From Marinobacter orientalis (lineage in GTDB: Bacteria > Pseudomonadota > Gammaproteobacteria > Pseudomonadales > Oleiphilaceae): 64,000 nt of DNA. The translations under genes and the position numbers were made by a program. The notes beneath the pieces are model-generated. The model worked only from the letters and a program-made list of their open reading frames with translations, had not been told where the DNA came from and did no database searches. Shown here in pieces: positions 7,628 through 17,163 of the stretch; the first letter of the stretch is position 1, and every line of letters starts with the position of its first letter. The DNA lies in assembly GCF_004792665.1 (NCBI RefSeq), contig NZ_SRZX01000001.1, forward strand, positions 930,001 through 994,000, given 5' to 3'.

Positions 7628-8886
7628 CCGGGCCAGGCCTGTTGCCCATTGCACAGGGTGAGACGAACCACACCTGGCAGATCTTTGCCGGGCAGCGGGA
7701 CATGGCGTCCCACCGAGCAGAGGCTGATGTCGTCTGGCGTCCAGCTGGCATCGGGGTCGAACACGCACAAGTCTGCCACTGCGCCCTCCCGGAGTTCCGC
7801 GGAACGGCCAATGACGGAAGCCGGGCCTGAGGTTAGCGCCCGGACCAGGCTTGTCATGTCCAGCTCCCCTCGCTCCACCAGCAGCAGGCCCATCGACAGG
7901 GTGCTTTCAATGGCTGACAGCCCGGGCTCGGTGGCCTCCATCGGTGCCTGTTTGGCGGCGGAGTCGTGGGGCTGGTGCTGACTGGTGATGGCATCGATAG
8001 CGCCCTCCCGTACGCCCGCCAGCAGGGCCCGGCGATCTTTCTCCGAGCGCAGCGGTGGCCGCACATGGTAGCGGCTGTCAAAATCTGCCAGCGCGTCTTC
8101 AGTAAACATGAGCTGGTGCATGGCCACATCGGCGGTGACCGCAATACCTCGCTTGCGGGCGTCGGCCAGCATGTCGACACTGCGGGCGCAGGATAACTGG
8201 CCCAGATGCAGGCGCACGCCGGTCTCCTCCGCCAGCAACAGCATTTCCATCACCGCCGCCGTTTCAGCCACTTCAGGGATACCCAGAAGCCCCAGTCTGG
8301 AGGCCACCAGGCCATCGTGGGCGTAACCGTCGGCGGCCAGCGCCTGGTTTTCCGGACTGAACATCACCGTAAGGCCGAATGTCCGGGCATAGGCCATGCA
8401 GCGGCGGAGCACCCTGGCGTTTTTCACCGCGCGGGCGCCGTTGCTCATGGCAATACAGCCAGCGGCTGCCAGGCCCGCCATATCACTGAGCAGCTCACCT
8501 TCCAGGCCTCGGGTGATGGCACCCACTGGCAAAACCCGCACAGCTGAGCGCTTCGCTGCCACGTCGAGGATCAGATTGGTGACGGCGCCGGAATCGTTTA
8601 CCGGCGAGGTATCCGGCGAGGCACACAGGGTGGTGAAGCCGCCGTGAGCCGCCGCCAGGGTTTCCGAGGCAATGTTACCTTTCTGTCCATTGCCGGGCTC
8701 GCGCAGATTGCAGCACAGGTCCACAAATCCGGGCGCCAGGATACACCCGGCGGCGTCGAAATCGCGATCGGAGGGCTCCCTCACAGCGGTATCGCCGAGT
8801 GCTGCGATCCGGCCATCCCGGATCAGCATTGTGGTTTCAGTATCGTTACCGGCCAGGCGGCCACCGCTTATTTTCAGACTGCTCAT
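7621..8886 (-). CDS. pyrC': Inactive dihydroorotase homologue (PyrC'), structural partner of PyrB
   Basis: The 421-residue protein has the amidohydrolase fold of class I dihydroorotase, but the metal-binding HxH of the PGFVDxHxHxREPG motif is replaced by Cys-Cys-Asn ([12 protein letters not shown], near residue 55). The late Asp/His motif is altered to TSQHQPHD. It is therefore not expected to hydrolyse dihydroorotate. In Pseudomonas the equivalent PyrC' is required to assemble active aspartate transcarbamoylase, so a scaffolding role is the natural call. It overlaps pyrB by 4 bp, indicating translational coupling and stoichiometric synthesis. A true PyrC should exist elsewhere in the genome. 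Confidence 0.92.
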   Translation of the reverse strand: MSSLKISGGRLAGNDTETTMLIRDGRIAALGDTAVREPSDRDFDAAGCILAPGFVDLCCNLREPGNGQKGNIASETLAAAHGGFTTLCASPDTSPVNDSGAVTNLILDVAAKRSAVRVLPVGAITRGLEGELLSDMAGLAAAGCIAMSNGARAVKNARVLRRCMAYARTFGLTVMFSPENQALAADGYAHDGLVASRLGLLGIPEVAETAAVMEMLLLAEETGVRLHLGQLSCARSVDMLADARKRGIAVTADVAMHQLMFTEDALADFDSRYHVRPPLRSEKDRRALLAGVREGAIDAITSQHQPHDSAAKQAPMEATEPGLSAIESTLSMGLLLVERGELDMTSLVRALTSGPASVIGRSAELREGAVADLCVFDPDASWTPDDISLCSVGRHVPLPGKDLPGVVRLTLCNGQQAWPGK

Positions 8887-9896
8887 ACCCGGGCCCTCCC
8901 TGCCTGCCTGCGAGTACGCTCTGCCATCTGGCCGCCCATGGCCATGGACATCACCGCCATGCGAATGGCAATGCCGTTGGTGACCTGGTTCAGAATCACC
9001 GATTGCGGCCCGTCTGCTACTGCAGACTCAATCTCCACGCCGCGGTTGATGGGGCCAGGATGCATCACAATGCATTCAGCATCCGCCAGGGCCAGTTTCT
9101 CCCGGCTGAGACCGTAAAGCCGGTAGAACTCCCGTTCGCTGGGCAGCAAGGCCCCTTCCATACGTTCTTTCTGCAGCCTCAGCATGATCACCACATCCAG
9201 GTTCTTCATGCCCCTGACCATGTCGTATTCGATGCTGCAACCCAGGCTCTCCACGTCGCGCGGCAACAGGGTGGCGGGGGCAATCACCCGTACTTCGGCG
9301 GCACCCAGTTCGTTCAGGGCACGGATCTGGGAGCGGGCCACTCGCGAGTGCAGCACATCGCCGACAATCGCCACTTTCAAGCCCTCGAAACGACCCTTGT
9401 GCTGGCGGATGGTAAGCATGTCCAGCATGGCCTGGGTGGGATGGGCGTGACGGCCGTCCCCGGCATTGATAATGGCTACGCCCGGGGTCACGCTCTCGGC
9501 GATAAAGTGAGGAGCGCCGCTCTGGGAATGGCGCACCACGAACATATCGCTGGCCATGGCTTCGAGGTTCAGCAGAGTGTCGGACAGCGACTCGCCCTTG
9601 GAAGTCGCGGAGGTACTGATATCCAGATTGAGCACGTCCGCTGACAGACGTTTGGCGGCCAGCTCAAAGGTACTGCGGGTGCGGGTGCTGGATTCAAAGA
9701 AGAGGTTGACGACAGTTCGGCCCCGCAATAGCGGTACCTTTTTGATACTGCGCTCCCCCACTTCAATGAAGGAGTCTGCGGTGTCGAGGATTTCTGTCAA
9801 CAGCGCCCGGTTCAAGCCATCAAGGGTCAGGAAATGGCGTAACTGGCCGTCGTCGGTAAGCTGCAGGGATGTCGAAGAAGGGTCGTTTACCGTCAT
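8883..9896 (-). CDS. pyrB: Aspartate carbamoyltransferase catalytic subunit
   Basis: This enzyme makes N-carbamoyl-aspartate from carbamoyl phosphate and aspartate, the first committed step of pyrimidine synthesis. The carbamoyl-phosphate loop [11 protein letters not shown] is near residue 70, followed by HPTQAMLDM near 150 and an HPGPINRG segment near 275. The protein has 337 residues with an N-terminal extension before the core, as in Pseudomonas-type PyrB that works with PyrC'. It is 31 bp downstream of pyrR and overlaps pyrC'. No pyrI is present, which fits the class A transcarbamoylase arrangement. Confidence 0.96.
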   Translation of the reverse strand: MTVNDPSSTSLQLTDDGQLRHFLTLDGLNRALLTEILDTADSFIEVGERSIKKVPLLRGRTVVNLFFESSTRTRSTFELAAKRLSADVLNLDISTSATSKGESLSDTLLNLEAMASDMFVVRHSQSGAPHFIAESVTPGVAIINAGDGRHAHPTQAMLDMLTIRQHKGRFEGLKVAIVGDVLHSRVARSQIRALNELGAAEVRVIAPATLLPRDVESLGCSIEYDMVRGMKNLDVVIMLRLQKERMEGALLPSEREFYRLYGLSREKLALADAECIVMHPGPINRGVEIESAVADGPQSVILNQVTNGIAIRMAVMSMAMGGQMAERTRRQAGRARV

Positions 9897-9927
9897 GTGT
9901 CGCCTGTTGGTGTTGTGCGTTCGCTGA

Positions 9928-10437
9928 TTACCTGCCCGTTTCCTGCAGCTCTATGTACAGTGGATCCGGGCCGCGCAATTTCACACGCTGATGTGACTCC
10001 AGGGCCAGCACCTGTCCGGTTACGTCCGGTTGCACCGGCAATTCCCGTGCGCCCAGGTCAACCAGTGTGGCAAGGATGATACTCGCCGGCCGGCCGTAAT
10101 CGAAGATTTCATTCATTGCCGCACGGATGGTCCGCCCACTCATGATCACGTCGTCGATGAGGATAATGTCCCGGTCTTCAGTACTGAACGGCAGGCTGGA
10201 AGGTTTCACTTTCGGGTTCAGGCCGATGCGGCTGAAGTCATCCCGGTAAAAAGAGATATCCAGCTCGCCCCAGGGCTCTTTCAGAGCGAGGCGCTTGCTC
10301 ATGACATCCGCCAGCCAGACACCGCCGGTACGAATACCGATCAGCGCCGGGGCTGTCACGCCGCGCTCTTCCAGTATCCTGCGCAGGCCCGCTTCCAGGT
10401 CGTCCAGCAACCGGTCCATATCAAGCAATGCAGTCAT
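9928..10437 (-). CDS. pyrR: PyrR, pyrimidine regulator / uracil phosphoribosyltransferase
   Basis: This protein of about 169 residues has a type I phosphoribosyltransferase fold, with the PRPP loop [15 protein letters not shown] near residue 95 and a GIRTGG segment near residue 38. In Bacillus PyrR binds pyr mRNA; in Pseudomonas it acts in pyr control and carries weak UPRTase activity. The ATG at 10437 follows GAGGAG; the upstream in-frame GTG (10449) overlaps that site and is less likely. It sits between ruvX (32 bp) and pyrB (31 bp) on the minus strand. No attenuator-like hairpin with a T-run is visible in the pyrR-pyrB gap. Confidence 0.93.
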   Translation of the reverse strand: MTALLDMDRLLDDLEAGLRRILEERGVTAPALIGIRTGGVWLADVMSKRLALKEPWGELDISFYRDDFSRIGLNPKVKPSSLPFSTEDRDIILIDDVIMSGRTIRAAMNEIFDYGRPASIILATLVDLGARELPVQPDVTGQVLALESHQRVKLRGPDPLYIELQETGR

Positions 10438-10469
10438 TTCACTCCTCACTTCCAGCGGCCTGAGTGTGC

Positions 10470-10910
10470 TCAGGCAGAACGGGGTCCCTGCTGATGGAAC
10501 CAGGTTTCCAGAATCAGTACGGCTGCGCGGTCATCAATGCCATCGCGGCCAAAATCGCGACTGCCACCGGCGGCCATGACGTCACCCCTGGCCTCGAAAC
10601 TGGTCAGTCGCTCGTCCACCATTTCCACCTCAACGTGAAAGCGACCGTGTAAACGTTTGCCGAATTTGCGGGCCCGGGCACACATGTCGTTCTCGGTATC
10701 GTCCATGTTCAGGGGCAGGCCCACCAGCACCCGGTCCGGCTTCCACTCTTCCAGCAGGCTGCCGATCTGGTCCCAGTCGGGGACACCGTCACGAGCTGGC
10801 AGCATTGCCAGGGGTCTGCCGGTTCCGAGCAGTTCCTGACCACTGGCAACGCCGATGCGCCGGGTACCGAAGTCGAAAGCCATTATCCGGCGGTTTCCGG
10901 ACTCAGGCAT
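10470..10910 (-). CDS. ruvX: Putative pre-16S rRNA nuclease / Holliday junction resolvase-like YqgF
   Basis: This is an RNase H-like fold protein of about 146 residues. The first acidic motif is AFDFGTRRIG near residue 12, the GLPLNMD motif is near 65, and DERLTS is near 105 with a late D-D pair (GIDDRAA). YqgF completes 5' maturation of 16S rRNA and is essential in many bacteria. ATG 10910 overlaps the algH stop by 8 bp, the usual coupling in the conserved algH-yqgF pair. An in-frame upstream ATG at 10943 would overlap algH much more. Confidence 0.93.
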   Translation of the reverse strand: MPESGNRRIMAFDFGTRRIGVASGQELLGTGRPLAMLPARDGVPDWDQIGSLLEEWKPDRVLVGLPLNMDDTENDMCARARKFGKRLHGRFHVEVEMVDERLTSFEARGDVMAAGGSRDFGRDGIDDRAAVLILETWFHQQGPRSA

Positions 10911-11469
10911 GACCAACGGACTCGCTGAGCTGGTTGAGGTCAATGCCGATCAGCTTCAATACAGCCTGGTAACGGTCTTCCCAGGGGGTGCGGAACAGAA
11001 TGTCGCTGGTGGCCGGGCAGGTCAGCCAGGCATTGCTCGCCAGCTCGTCTTCCAGCTGCCCCTCACTCCAGCCCGCATAGCCGAGGCACACCAGATAGTT
11101 TTCCGGACCCTTGCCCGCACCGATGTCTGACAATATGTCCCGGGACGTCGTCAACAGGACATCGTCGGACACCTGGGCAGTGTTTTGCCAGCCGGCATCC
11201 GGAGAGTGCAGCACAAAGCCACGCTCGGGCTGTACCGGGCCGCCACCGTAGACCGGCACTTCCAGCTCGCCACCGTCCATGTCCAGTTGTTCGAGAATTT
11301 CCCCCAGCTGGATATCCAGGGGATGGTTAACCGTCAGTCCCAAAGCCCCCTCGTCGGAGTGCTCACACAGGTAAATCACTGCACCATGAAAGCGCGGATC
11401 CTGCAAATAGGGAGACGCCACCAGAAACTGGTGGCGCAGGCTGTGTGGAGAGTGTCTTGATGCTGTCAT
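10903..11469 (-). CDS. algH: AlgH / YqgE, UPF0301 family
   Basis: The 188-residue protein has the complete UPF0301 pattern: LVASPYLQDPRFHGAVIYL at residues 16-34, GLTVNHPL near 44, VYGGGPVQPERGFVLH near 72, and GYAGWSEGQLEDEL near 130. The family is named for effects on alginate in Pseudomonas, but its biochemical function is unresolved. It overlaps tonB by 4 bp (ATGA) and ruvX by 8 bp. Confidence 0.95.
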   Translation of the reverse strand: MTASRHSPHSLRHQFLVASPYLQDPRFHGAVIYLCEHSDEGALGLTVNHPLDIQLGEILEQLDMDGGELEVPVYGGGPVQPERGFVLHSPDAGWQNTAQVSDDVLLTTSRDILSDIGAGKGPENYLVCLGYAGWSEGQLEDELASNAWLTCPATSDILFRTPWEDRYQAVLKLIGIDLNQLSESVGHA

Positions 11470-12332
11470 CCTGATGTCAGCCCTCGCCGTTCGAATACCC
11501 AGGTGCGGATAATTTCCAGTTCGTCGATATTCTCGCGCATGTCGTCCGGGAAGGGCGCAAAAGGTGCCGCCATTCTCACAATGCGTATCGCAGCATCATC
11601 AAGCACCGTACTCCCGGATGATTCGAGTATAGCCAGTTCCTTGATTGTGCCATCCTTCTGCAGCGAAACCAGCATCCTCAAAGTGCCATAGATTCCGGCT
11701 CGCCTGGCTTCGGTCGGGTAATTGATATTACCGACACGGGTAACCTTGCCGACCCAGTTCTGGACATACCAGGCGTTGGTCGATTTCAGGGTCGAAGCCG
11801 CAGTCACGCGCATGACTCTGGGCTTCTTGGCATAGGCCCGCTGCTGCTGGTCAAATCTGGCCTCCAGGCTGGCAATCTCCAGGCTTCTCTCCATCAGGCT
11901 TCTCTTTTCCCGTACCGGCAACGGCTCCTCTGGCTCAGGCCTGGCAGTCTCAGGCTTCGACACCCGGCGCTCACTGCGCGCCTCGGTCTGCACCACCGGC
12001 TGCTCCTGCTGTTGCGTGGGCGCAACCTGCGACCTGGGTTCGGGCTGGACCTCGGCAATCTCCTGCTGGCTGATTTCCGAGGGCTGCGGCGACGTCATTT
12101 CCACCGGCTCATCCTCGGAGCCACTGCCTTTCTGGCTGGTCTGGGCGAGAAAATCGGCCTTGTCAGGATCGGTCTCGTCATCGAACTGCGACAGGGTGAT
12201 CTCCATGGTCTGTGCTGAAGAGCGGGGAGGCTCGGGGGCAAAGGTAATACCCAGCACCACGATGGCATGAAGCGCCAGCGCCATGAAAAGTGTGAAAGAA
12301 AACCGATCGAAATCGCTTACCTGTACTGCCAT
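11466..12332 (-). CDS. tonB: TonB-family energy transducer (TonB3-like)
   Basis: There is one N-terminal transmembrane helix (about residues 13-32). A long periplasmic Pro/Glu/Gln/Arg-rich spacer (about 35-160) follows, then a C-terminal TonB domain (about 195-288) with YPTEARRAGIYGTLRMLVSL and the SSGSTVLDDAAIRIVR segment. TonB couples the proton motive force to outer-membrane receptors. In Pseudomonas the tonB gene at this exact position, between algH and gshB, is tonB3, linked to twitching motility, and the pil-chp cluster is close by here as well. No exbB/exbD is adjacent, so it must share them. Confidence 0.9.
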   Translation of the reverse strand: MAVQVSDFDRFSFTLFMALALHAIVVLGITFAPEPPRSSAQTMEITLSQFDDETDPDKADFLAQTSQKGSGSEDEPVEMTSPQPSEISQQEIAEVQPEPRSQVAPTQQQEQPVVQTEARSERRVSKPETARPEPEEPLPVREKRSLMERSLEIASLEARFDQQQRAYAKKPRVMRVTAASTLKSTNAWYVQNWVGKVTRVGNINYPTEARRAGIYGTLRMLVSLQKDGTIKELAILESSGSTVLDDAAIRIVRMAAPFAPFPDDMRENIDELEIIRTWVFERRGLTSG

Positions 12333-12370
12333 TCCTGAAGCTTACCTCGGTTAAACCCGGCTACGGACCA

Positions 12371-13318
12371 TTATTTCAGACGACGCTCGATGGCATCCAT
12401 CAACTGGCTGGATATATCGATTCCAAAGGCGGCATCAAGTTCCCGGATGCAGGTCGGGCTGGTCACGTTGATTTCGGTGAGATAGTCACCGATCACGTCG
12501 ATACCCACGAAAATGAGCCCCTTTTCCTTGATCACCGGCGCCACCCGATCGCAGATTTCCCGGTCGCGGGGGGTCAGTTCGCGACCCTCGCCCCTGCCGC
12601 CTGCCGCCAGGTTGCCCCGGTTCTCGCCATGGGAAGGAATGCGGGCAAGTGCATAGGGAACCGGTTCGCCGTCAATCAGCAGGATGCGCTTGTCCCCCTG
12701 TTTGATCTCGGGGATGTATTTCTGGGCCATGGCCTGGTGGGCACCATGATTGGTCAGGGTTTCGATGATCACACCAAGGTTGTCATCGTTCTCTTTGACC
12801 CGGAAGATCGAACGCCCGCCCATGCCATCCACCGGTTTCATGATGACGTCGCCGTGCTCGGCATAGAACTCCTTCAGCCGCATGGCAGAGCGGGTCACGA
12901 TCAGCGGAGGCGTGCAGTCTTCAAACTGCGCGGCAAACAGTTTTTCATTGCAGTCACGCAGCGTTGAGGCCGGATTGACCACCAGGGCACCCTGTTGCTC
13001 GGCGATTTCCAGAATGAAGGTGGCCATCAGGAACTCCCGGTCCACCGGCGGATCCTGCCGCATCAGGATCACGTCAAGATCACCCAGCGCCCTTTCCTGG
13101 GCACCGCCCAGGCGGAACCAGTCCTCCGGATCCAGGTGTACGGTGAGGTCGCGGGTTCTTGCTCTGGCCTGCCCGCCTTTCAGGTACAGATCCGGCAGCT
13201 CCATGTACTCGATTTCCCAGCCCCGCTTCTGGGCAGCAAGCAACATCGCCAGTGAGCTGTCTTTCCTGAAATGGATGTTCTCGATGGGGTCCATCACAAT
13301 TCCGAGTCGGACTGTCAT
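12371..13318 (-). CDS. gshB: Glutathione synthetase
   Basis: The 315-residue ATP-grasp enzyme joins gamma-glutamylcysteine and glycine. Recognisable are GIVMDPIENI at the start, MRQDPPVDREF near residue 87, the ATP-binding MKPVDGMGG near 160, and INVTSPTCIREL near 290. The ATG has GAGG five bases upstream. It is the first gene of a minus-strand run (gshB-tonB-algH-ruvX-pyrR-pyrB-pyrC') with gaps of 38 bp or less, so a long transcript is possible. It diverges from pilG. Confidence 0.96.
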   Translation of the reverse strand: MTVRLGIVMDPIENIHFRKDSSLAMLLAAQKRGWEIEYMELPDLYLKGGQARARTRDLTVHLDPEDWFRLGGAQERALGDLDVILMRQDPPVDREFLMATFILEIAEQQGALVVNPASTLRDCNEKLFAAQFEDCTPPLIVTRSAMRLKEFYAEHGDVIMKPVDGMGGRSIFRVKENDDNLGVIIETLTNHGAHQAMAQKYIPEIKQGDKRILLIDGEPVPYALARIPSHGENRGNLAAGGRGEGRELTPRDREICDRVAPVIKEKGLIFVGIDVIGDYLTEINVTSPTCIRELDAAFGIDISSQLMDAIERRLK

Positions 13319-13615
13319 AATGCCTCGTCAGGTAAAAGGTTGAAAACACGAACCGGTCTGCAGAGCTGTGCCGGGAATAAATGCTATGCTTCGATCCCAG
13401 ATGGTATTGTACCCGAGCCGCGAATGCATCCGGAGAAATCCCGTATCAATTACGTGACGTTCCGGGCAGAAGTACATTTGGTCACAAAGTTATACTTTTT
13501 ATCCGGCCACCAATACTCTATAAATGAGCGGGATTTATAGAACAACGTTAACGGTTGTGCTAAAACCCCCGCTTGACAAAATAACGACAGTCGCAGAGCG
13601 CAAGGCAGTTGGACA
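13319..13615. promoter_or_regulatory. Divergent gshB / pilG intergenic region
   Basis: This is 297 bp without a gene and must hold promoters for both directions. It is clearly more A+T-rich than the flanks near 13470-13575. A TTGACA lies at 13573-13578, 38 bp before pilG, but no good -10 follows at 16-18 bp. TATACT (13491) and TATAAA (13519-13524) are possible -10 elements without clear -35 partners. I could not assign a start site. Confidence 0.4.
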
Positions 13616-14008
13616 ATGGATGACAACTTCGAGAATCTGAAGATTATGGTGATCGACGACAGCAAGACCATTCGTCGCACCGCCGAAACCCTTCTTAAAA
13701 AAGTCGGTTGCGAAGTCATTACCGCAACGGACGGCTTTGACGCTCTGGCGAAAATTGCCGACTCCCAGCCCGATATCATTTTCGTTGATATCATGATGCC
13801 CAGGCTGGACGGCTATCAGACCTGCGCACTCATCAAGAATAACTCCTCTTTCAAAAAAACGCCGGTCATCATGCTCTCCAGTAAAGACGGACTGTTCGAC
13901 AAGGCCAAGGGGCGCATCGTCGGATCCGACCAGTACCTGACCAAACCGTTCAGCAAGGACGAGCTTCTTAACACCATTCGCCAGTACGTTCCCCAGGCGG
14001 AACAATAA
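13616..14008 (+). CDS. pilG: Twitching motility response regulator PilG
   Basis: This is a single-domain CheY-like receiver of 130 residues. The acidic pocket is IDDSKT (D14/D15), the phospho-acceptor Asp is in IIFVDIMMP near residue 60, the switch Ser is in MLSSKDG, and the conserved Lys is in LTKPFS. It is first in a pilGHIJK-chpABC operon in the Pseudomonas order. In Pseudomonas PilG is phosphorylated by ChpA and promotes pilus extension and cAMP signalling at the pole. Confidence 0.96.
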   Translation: MDDNFENLKIMVIDDSKTIRRTAETLLKKVGCEVITATDGFDALAKIADSQPDIIFVDIMMPRLDGYQTCALIKNNSSFKKTPVIMLSSKDGLFDKAKGRIVGSDQYLTKPFSKDELLNTIRQYVPQAEQ

Positions 14009-14040
14009 ACCTGCTGAAGCAAAGCACTATTGAGGAAACC

Positions 14041-14403
14041 ATGGCCCGCATTCTGATTGTTGATGATTCCCCGACCGAGGTTAAGAAAATCTCGACCATT
14101 CTGGAAAAGCACAAGCACGAAGTGCTGACGGCCGACAACGGCGCTGACGGCGTTGCCAAGGCCCGCGCCGAAACTCCGGACCTGGTACTGATGGACGTGG
14201 TCATGCCCGGCCTGAACGGCTTCCAGGCAACCCGTCAGCTGACACGTGCCCCGGAAACCGCATCCATCCCGGTCGTTATTGTAACCACCAAGGACCAGGA
14301 AACGGACCGTGTATGGGGTACCCGTCAGGGTGCAAAGGGTTATCTTGTAAAACCCGTCGTTGAAGACGACCTGATCAAGACAATCAACAGCCTGATCGCC
14401 TGA
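14041..14403 (+). CDS. pilH: Twitching motility response regulator PilH
   Basis: This is a second stand-alone receiver domain, 120 residues: VDDSPTE, phospho-Asp in LVLMDVVMPG near residue 52, Thr in IVTTKDQ and Lys in LVKPV. Preceded by GAGGAAACC six bases from the ATG. In Pseudomonas PilH counterbalances PilG, favouring retraction or acting as a phosphate sink. The DQETDR after the switch Thr is the PilH-specific motif that separates it from PilG. Confidence 0.96.
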   Translation: MARILIVDDSPTEVKKISTILEKHKHEVLTADNGADGVAKARAETPDLVLMDVVMPGLNGFQATRQLTRAPETASIPVVIVTTKDQETDRVWGTRQGAKGYLVKPVVEDDLIKTINSLIA

Positions 14404-14423
14404 TCCCCAACCGTGGAGTAAGC

Positions 14424-14969
14424 ATGTCCGCCCAGGCCGCCCCTTTTGCCGTTCTGACGGATATCGCCCGACGCAGCCGCACCATGGCTGCCGGCCTGCC
14501 GGAACAACAGGAAGCTGTCGAACTCTGGAACGGCATCGGCTTTGTTCTTGCAGGCGAGCGCTATGTAGCGCCAATGGGTGAAGTCACTGAAATCCTCCAT
14601 GTTCCCCGCTATACCCACATACCGGGGGTTCACCAGTTCATGTTGGGCGCCGCCAACGTGCGAGGCCGGCTTCTGCCACTGGTCGACCTTGCCGGCTTTT
14701 TCGAAATCCCCCGCTCCTCCCGCAGCCAGCGTGAGCGTCGGGTGCTGGTTGTCGAGCAGGGTGACGTGTTCAGTGGCCTGGTGGTGGACAGTGTCTCGGG
14801 CATGCAATATTTCGCAGCGGACAGCTTCGTGGCATCGCCACAGGATGTACCTGCAAACGTTCAGCCGTTTGTACATGGCGGTTACGAGCGTAACGAGGAA
14901 GTCTGGAAAGTGTTTTCTGCCGCCGAGCTGCTCGGGGACGAACGCTTCCTGGATGTAGCGCAATGGTAA
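14424..14969 (+). CDS. pilI: CheW-like adaptor PilI
   Basis: This 181-residue CheW-domain protein has GIGFVLAGERYVAPMGEVTEIL near residue 35 and the NVRGRLLPLVDLAGFF core near 78. It links the receptor PilJ to the kinase ChpA. It lies 20 bp after pilH with a GGAG site. Confidence 0.95.
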   Translation: MSAQAAPFAVLTDIARRSRTMAAGLPEQQEAVELWNGIGFVLAGERYVAPMGEVTEILHVPRYTHIPGVHQFMLGAANVRGRLLPLVDLAGFFEIPRSSRSQRERRVLVVEQGDVFSGLVVDSVSGMQYFAADSFVASPQDVPANVQPFVHGGYERNEEVWKVFSAAELLGDERFLDVAQW

Positions 14970-15060
14970 GGGCGGAGACGACGGCAGGAACACCTTCCCG
15001 CCTGCCCAACGCCCGCAGAAACAAACTTGCCAATATTACGAAGAGGCCGGGAGCCAGAAA

Positions 15061-17136
15061 ATGAAGAATAGAGCCGGAAGACTCGGTACGGGACAGGGAG
15101 GCAATAAACTGGTTGCCGGCCTGATTGTCGCACTGATCGCATTGACCGTCCTGCTCGTTGCAGTGCTGTTCATTATTAACAAGGACAGCCAGAACGATCA
15201 GGCATACATCGCCCACGCCTCGGAGCTAAGGGTACTGTCACAGGAAATCGCCAAGAACGCGACGGAAGCAGCTGGCGGTACCGCCTCGGCCTTCGACGCA
15301 CTGCGACGCTCCCGTAACGAGTTCGAGCGCCTTTGGGGCTATGTAACCGACGGCAACCCGGAAACCGGCCTTCCGCCAAGTGAGATTGCCCGGAACAGTG
15401 ACGTCCAGCAAACCTGGAACGAAGTAAGGGACAACGCCGACAGTATCCTGTCCACCCGTGACGCGGTACTCGGCCTCCACGAAGTCGCCCGGACCCTGAA
15501 CGAAACCATCCCTCAGCTGCAGGTGGAATACGACGACATTGTTCAGATCCTGCTGGATAACAATGCCCCTGCCGAGCAGGTCGCACTGGCCCAGCGTCAG
15601 TCGCTGCTGGCCGAGCGGATTGTTCGCTCCGTCAATAACGTACTGTCCGGTGATGAAGACGCCGTTATTGCTGCCGACCGTTTCGGCCGCGACGCCAGTC
15701 TCTTTGGCCGCGTTCTTGAAGGCCAGATCAACGGCAACCCCGCTATGGGTATTTCGCAGGTTAACGACGAAGATGCCATCTACGGCCTCGAGGCTGTCGG
15801 TGAGCTTTTTGAATTCGTATCCCAGAACGTAGACGCCATCCTCGAAGCCTCCCCCGACCTCTTCAAGGTGCGTACTGCAGCCAGTGATATTTTCCAGAAT
15901 TCCCAGGTTCTGCTGGACGAGTTATCCGTGCTTGCAGAGAAATTCCGGGGCCAGGCAAACTCCCGGTTCATCAGCCCGACTCTCGCCTTCATCATTCTGA
16001 CCGCCATGGTGGGCATTGTTGTACTGATCGGCGTGGTGCTCTACCGCGAAGCCCAGGAGCGCCTGGCGACGACCCAGGAACAGAACGAGCAGAACCAGAA
16101 CGCGATCCTGCGGCTGCTGGACGAACTCGCTGATCTGGCCGATGGCGACCTGACTACCGAAGCCACGGTCACCGAGGACTTTACCGGTGCCATCGCCGAC
16201 TCCATCAACTACGCCATCGACCAGATGCGCGGGCTGGTACAGGCGATCCGTGGCACGGCCGTACGGGTAGCATCGGCCGCCCAGGAAACCCAGGCTACGG
16301 CCATGCACCTTGCCGATGCTTCCGAGCACCAGGCCCAGGAAATTGCCGGTGCATCTGCCGCGGTAAACGAGATGGCGGTGTCCATCGACCAGGTATCCTC
16401 GAACGCTGCTGAATCCTCCGCGGTTGCGGAACGGTCGGTCGCGATCGCGAAAAAAGGCGCGGAAGTGGTACAGAATACCATCCGCGGTATGGACAACATC
16501 CGCGAGCAGATCCAGGAAACCTCCAAAAGGATCAAGCGACTGGGCGAGTCTTCCCAGGAAATCGGTGACATCGTATCGCTGATCAACGACATCGCCGACC
16601 AGACCAACATCCTGTCCCTGAACGCCGCGATCCAGGCCTCCATGGCCGGTGATGCGGGCCGCGGCTTCGCAGTGGTTGCGGACGAGGTTCAGCGCCTGGC
16701 GGAACGTTCCTCTGCGGCGACCAAGCAGATTGAAGCGCTGGTAAAGACCATCCAGTCTGACACCAACGAAGCGGTTATCTCCATGGAGCATACCACCGCC
16801 GAGGTAGTCCGTGGTGCCCGCCTCGCCCAGGACGCGGGTATCGCCCTCGAGGAAATCGAGAACGTATCCATGAGTCTGGCGGAGCTGATCCAGAACATCT
16901 CCAACGCCGCGCGCCAGCAGTCGTCTTCTGCAGCTCACATTTCCAACACCATGAACGTCATCCAGGAAATCACTTCGCAGACCTCTTCCGGTACCAACGC
17001 GACTGCGAAGTCGATCGGTAATCTGGCAGAGATGGCGTCTGAACTGCGGTCCTCTGTTGCGGGCTTCACACTGCCCGAGGAAGAGTCGTCGGACCAGGAA
17101 GAAGAGGAAGACAGCGACGTTCCGGTGGTGAGCTGA
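15061..17136 (+). CDS. pilJ: Type IV pilus methyl-accepting chemoreceptor PilJ
   Basis: The 691-residue receptor has a first transmembrane helix at about residues 17-40 and a periplasmic PilJ ligand region of about 260 residues. A second helix lies near 303-325 (LAFIILTAMVGIVVLIGVVL), followed by a HAMP-like linker and a cytoplasmic coiled coil. The hairpin tip, with DQTNILSLNAAIQAS and [18 protein letters not shown], lies near 510-545. Gln/Glu-rich methylation regions flank the tip. The very acidic C-terminal tail (ESSDQEEEEDSD) has no CheR-binding pentapeptide. It probably senses surface contact or pilin at the cell pole. Confidence 0.96.
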   Translation: MKNRAGRLGTGQGGNKLVAGLIVALIALTVLLVAVLFIINKDSQNDQAYIAHASELRVLSQEIAKNATEAAGGTASAFDALRRSRNEFERLWGYVTDGNPETGLPPSEIARNSDVQQTWNEVRDNADSILSTRDAVLGLHEVARTLNETIPQLQVEYDDIVQILLDNNAPAEQVALAQRQSLLAERIVRSVNNVLSGDEDAVIAADRFGRDASLFGRVLEGQINGNPAMGISQVNDEDAIYGLEAVGELFEFVSQNVDAILEASPDLFKVRTAASDIFQNSQVLLDELSVLAEKFRGQANSRFISPTLAFIILTAMVGIVVLIGVVLYREAQERLATTQEQNEQNQNAILRLLDELADLADGDLTTEATVTEDFTGAIADSINYAIDQMRGLVQAIRGTAVRVASAAQETQATAMHLADASEHQAQEIAGASAAVNEMAVSIDQVSSNAAESSAVAERSVAIAKKGAEVVQNTIRGMDNIREQIQETSKRIKRLGESSQEIGDIVSLINDIADQTNILSLNAAIQASMAGDAGRGFAVVADEVQRLAERSSAATKQIEALVKTIQSDTNEAVISMEHTTAEVVRGARLAQDAGIALEEIENVSMSLAELIQNISNAARQQSSSAAHISNTMNVIQEITSQTSSGTNATAKSIGNLAEMASELRSSVAGFTLPEEESSDQEEEEDSDVPVVS

Positions 17137-17163
17137 TCATCGCTCCGGGGCTGCTGACAGTTT

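Noticed and set aside
13573..13578. TTGACA at 13573 as the pilG -35 element
   Set aside because: No acceptable -10 lies 16-18 bp downstream, so the promoter was left unassigned.
14340..14993. Long minus-strand open frames opposite pilI, pilJ and chpA
   Set aside because: They are antisense shadows of high-GC coding sequence; the opposite strand has clear domain matches, while these lack motifs.
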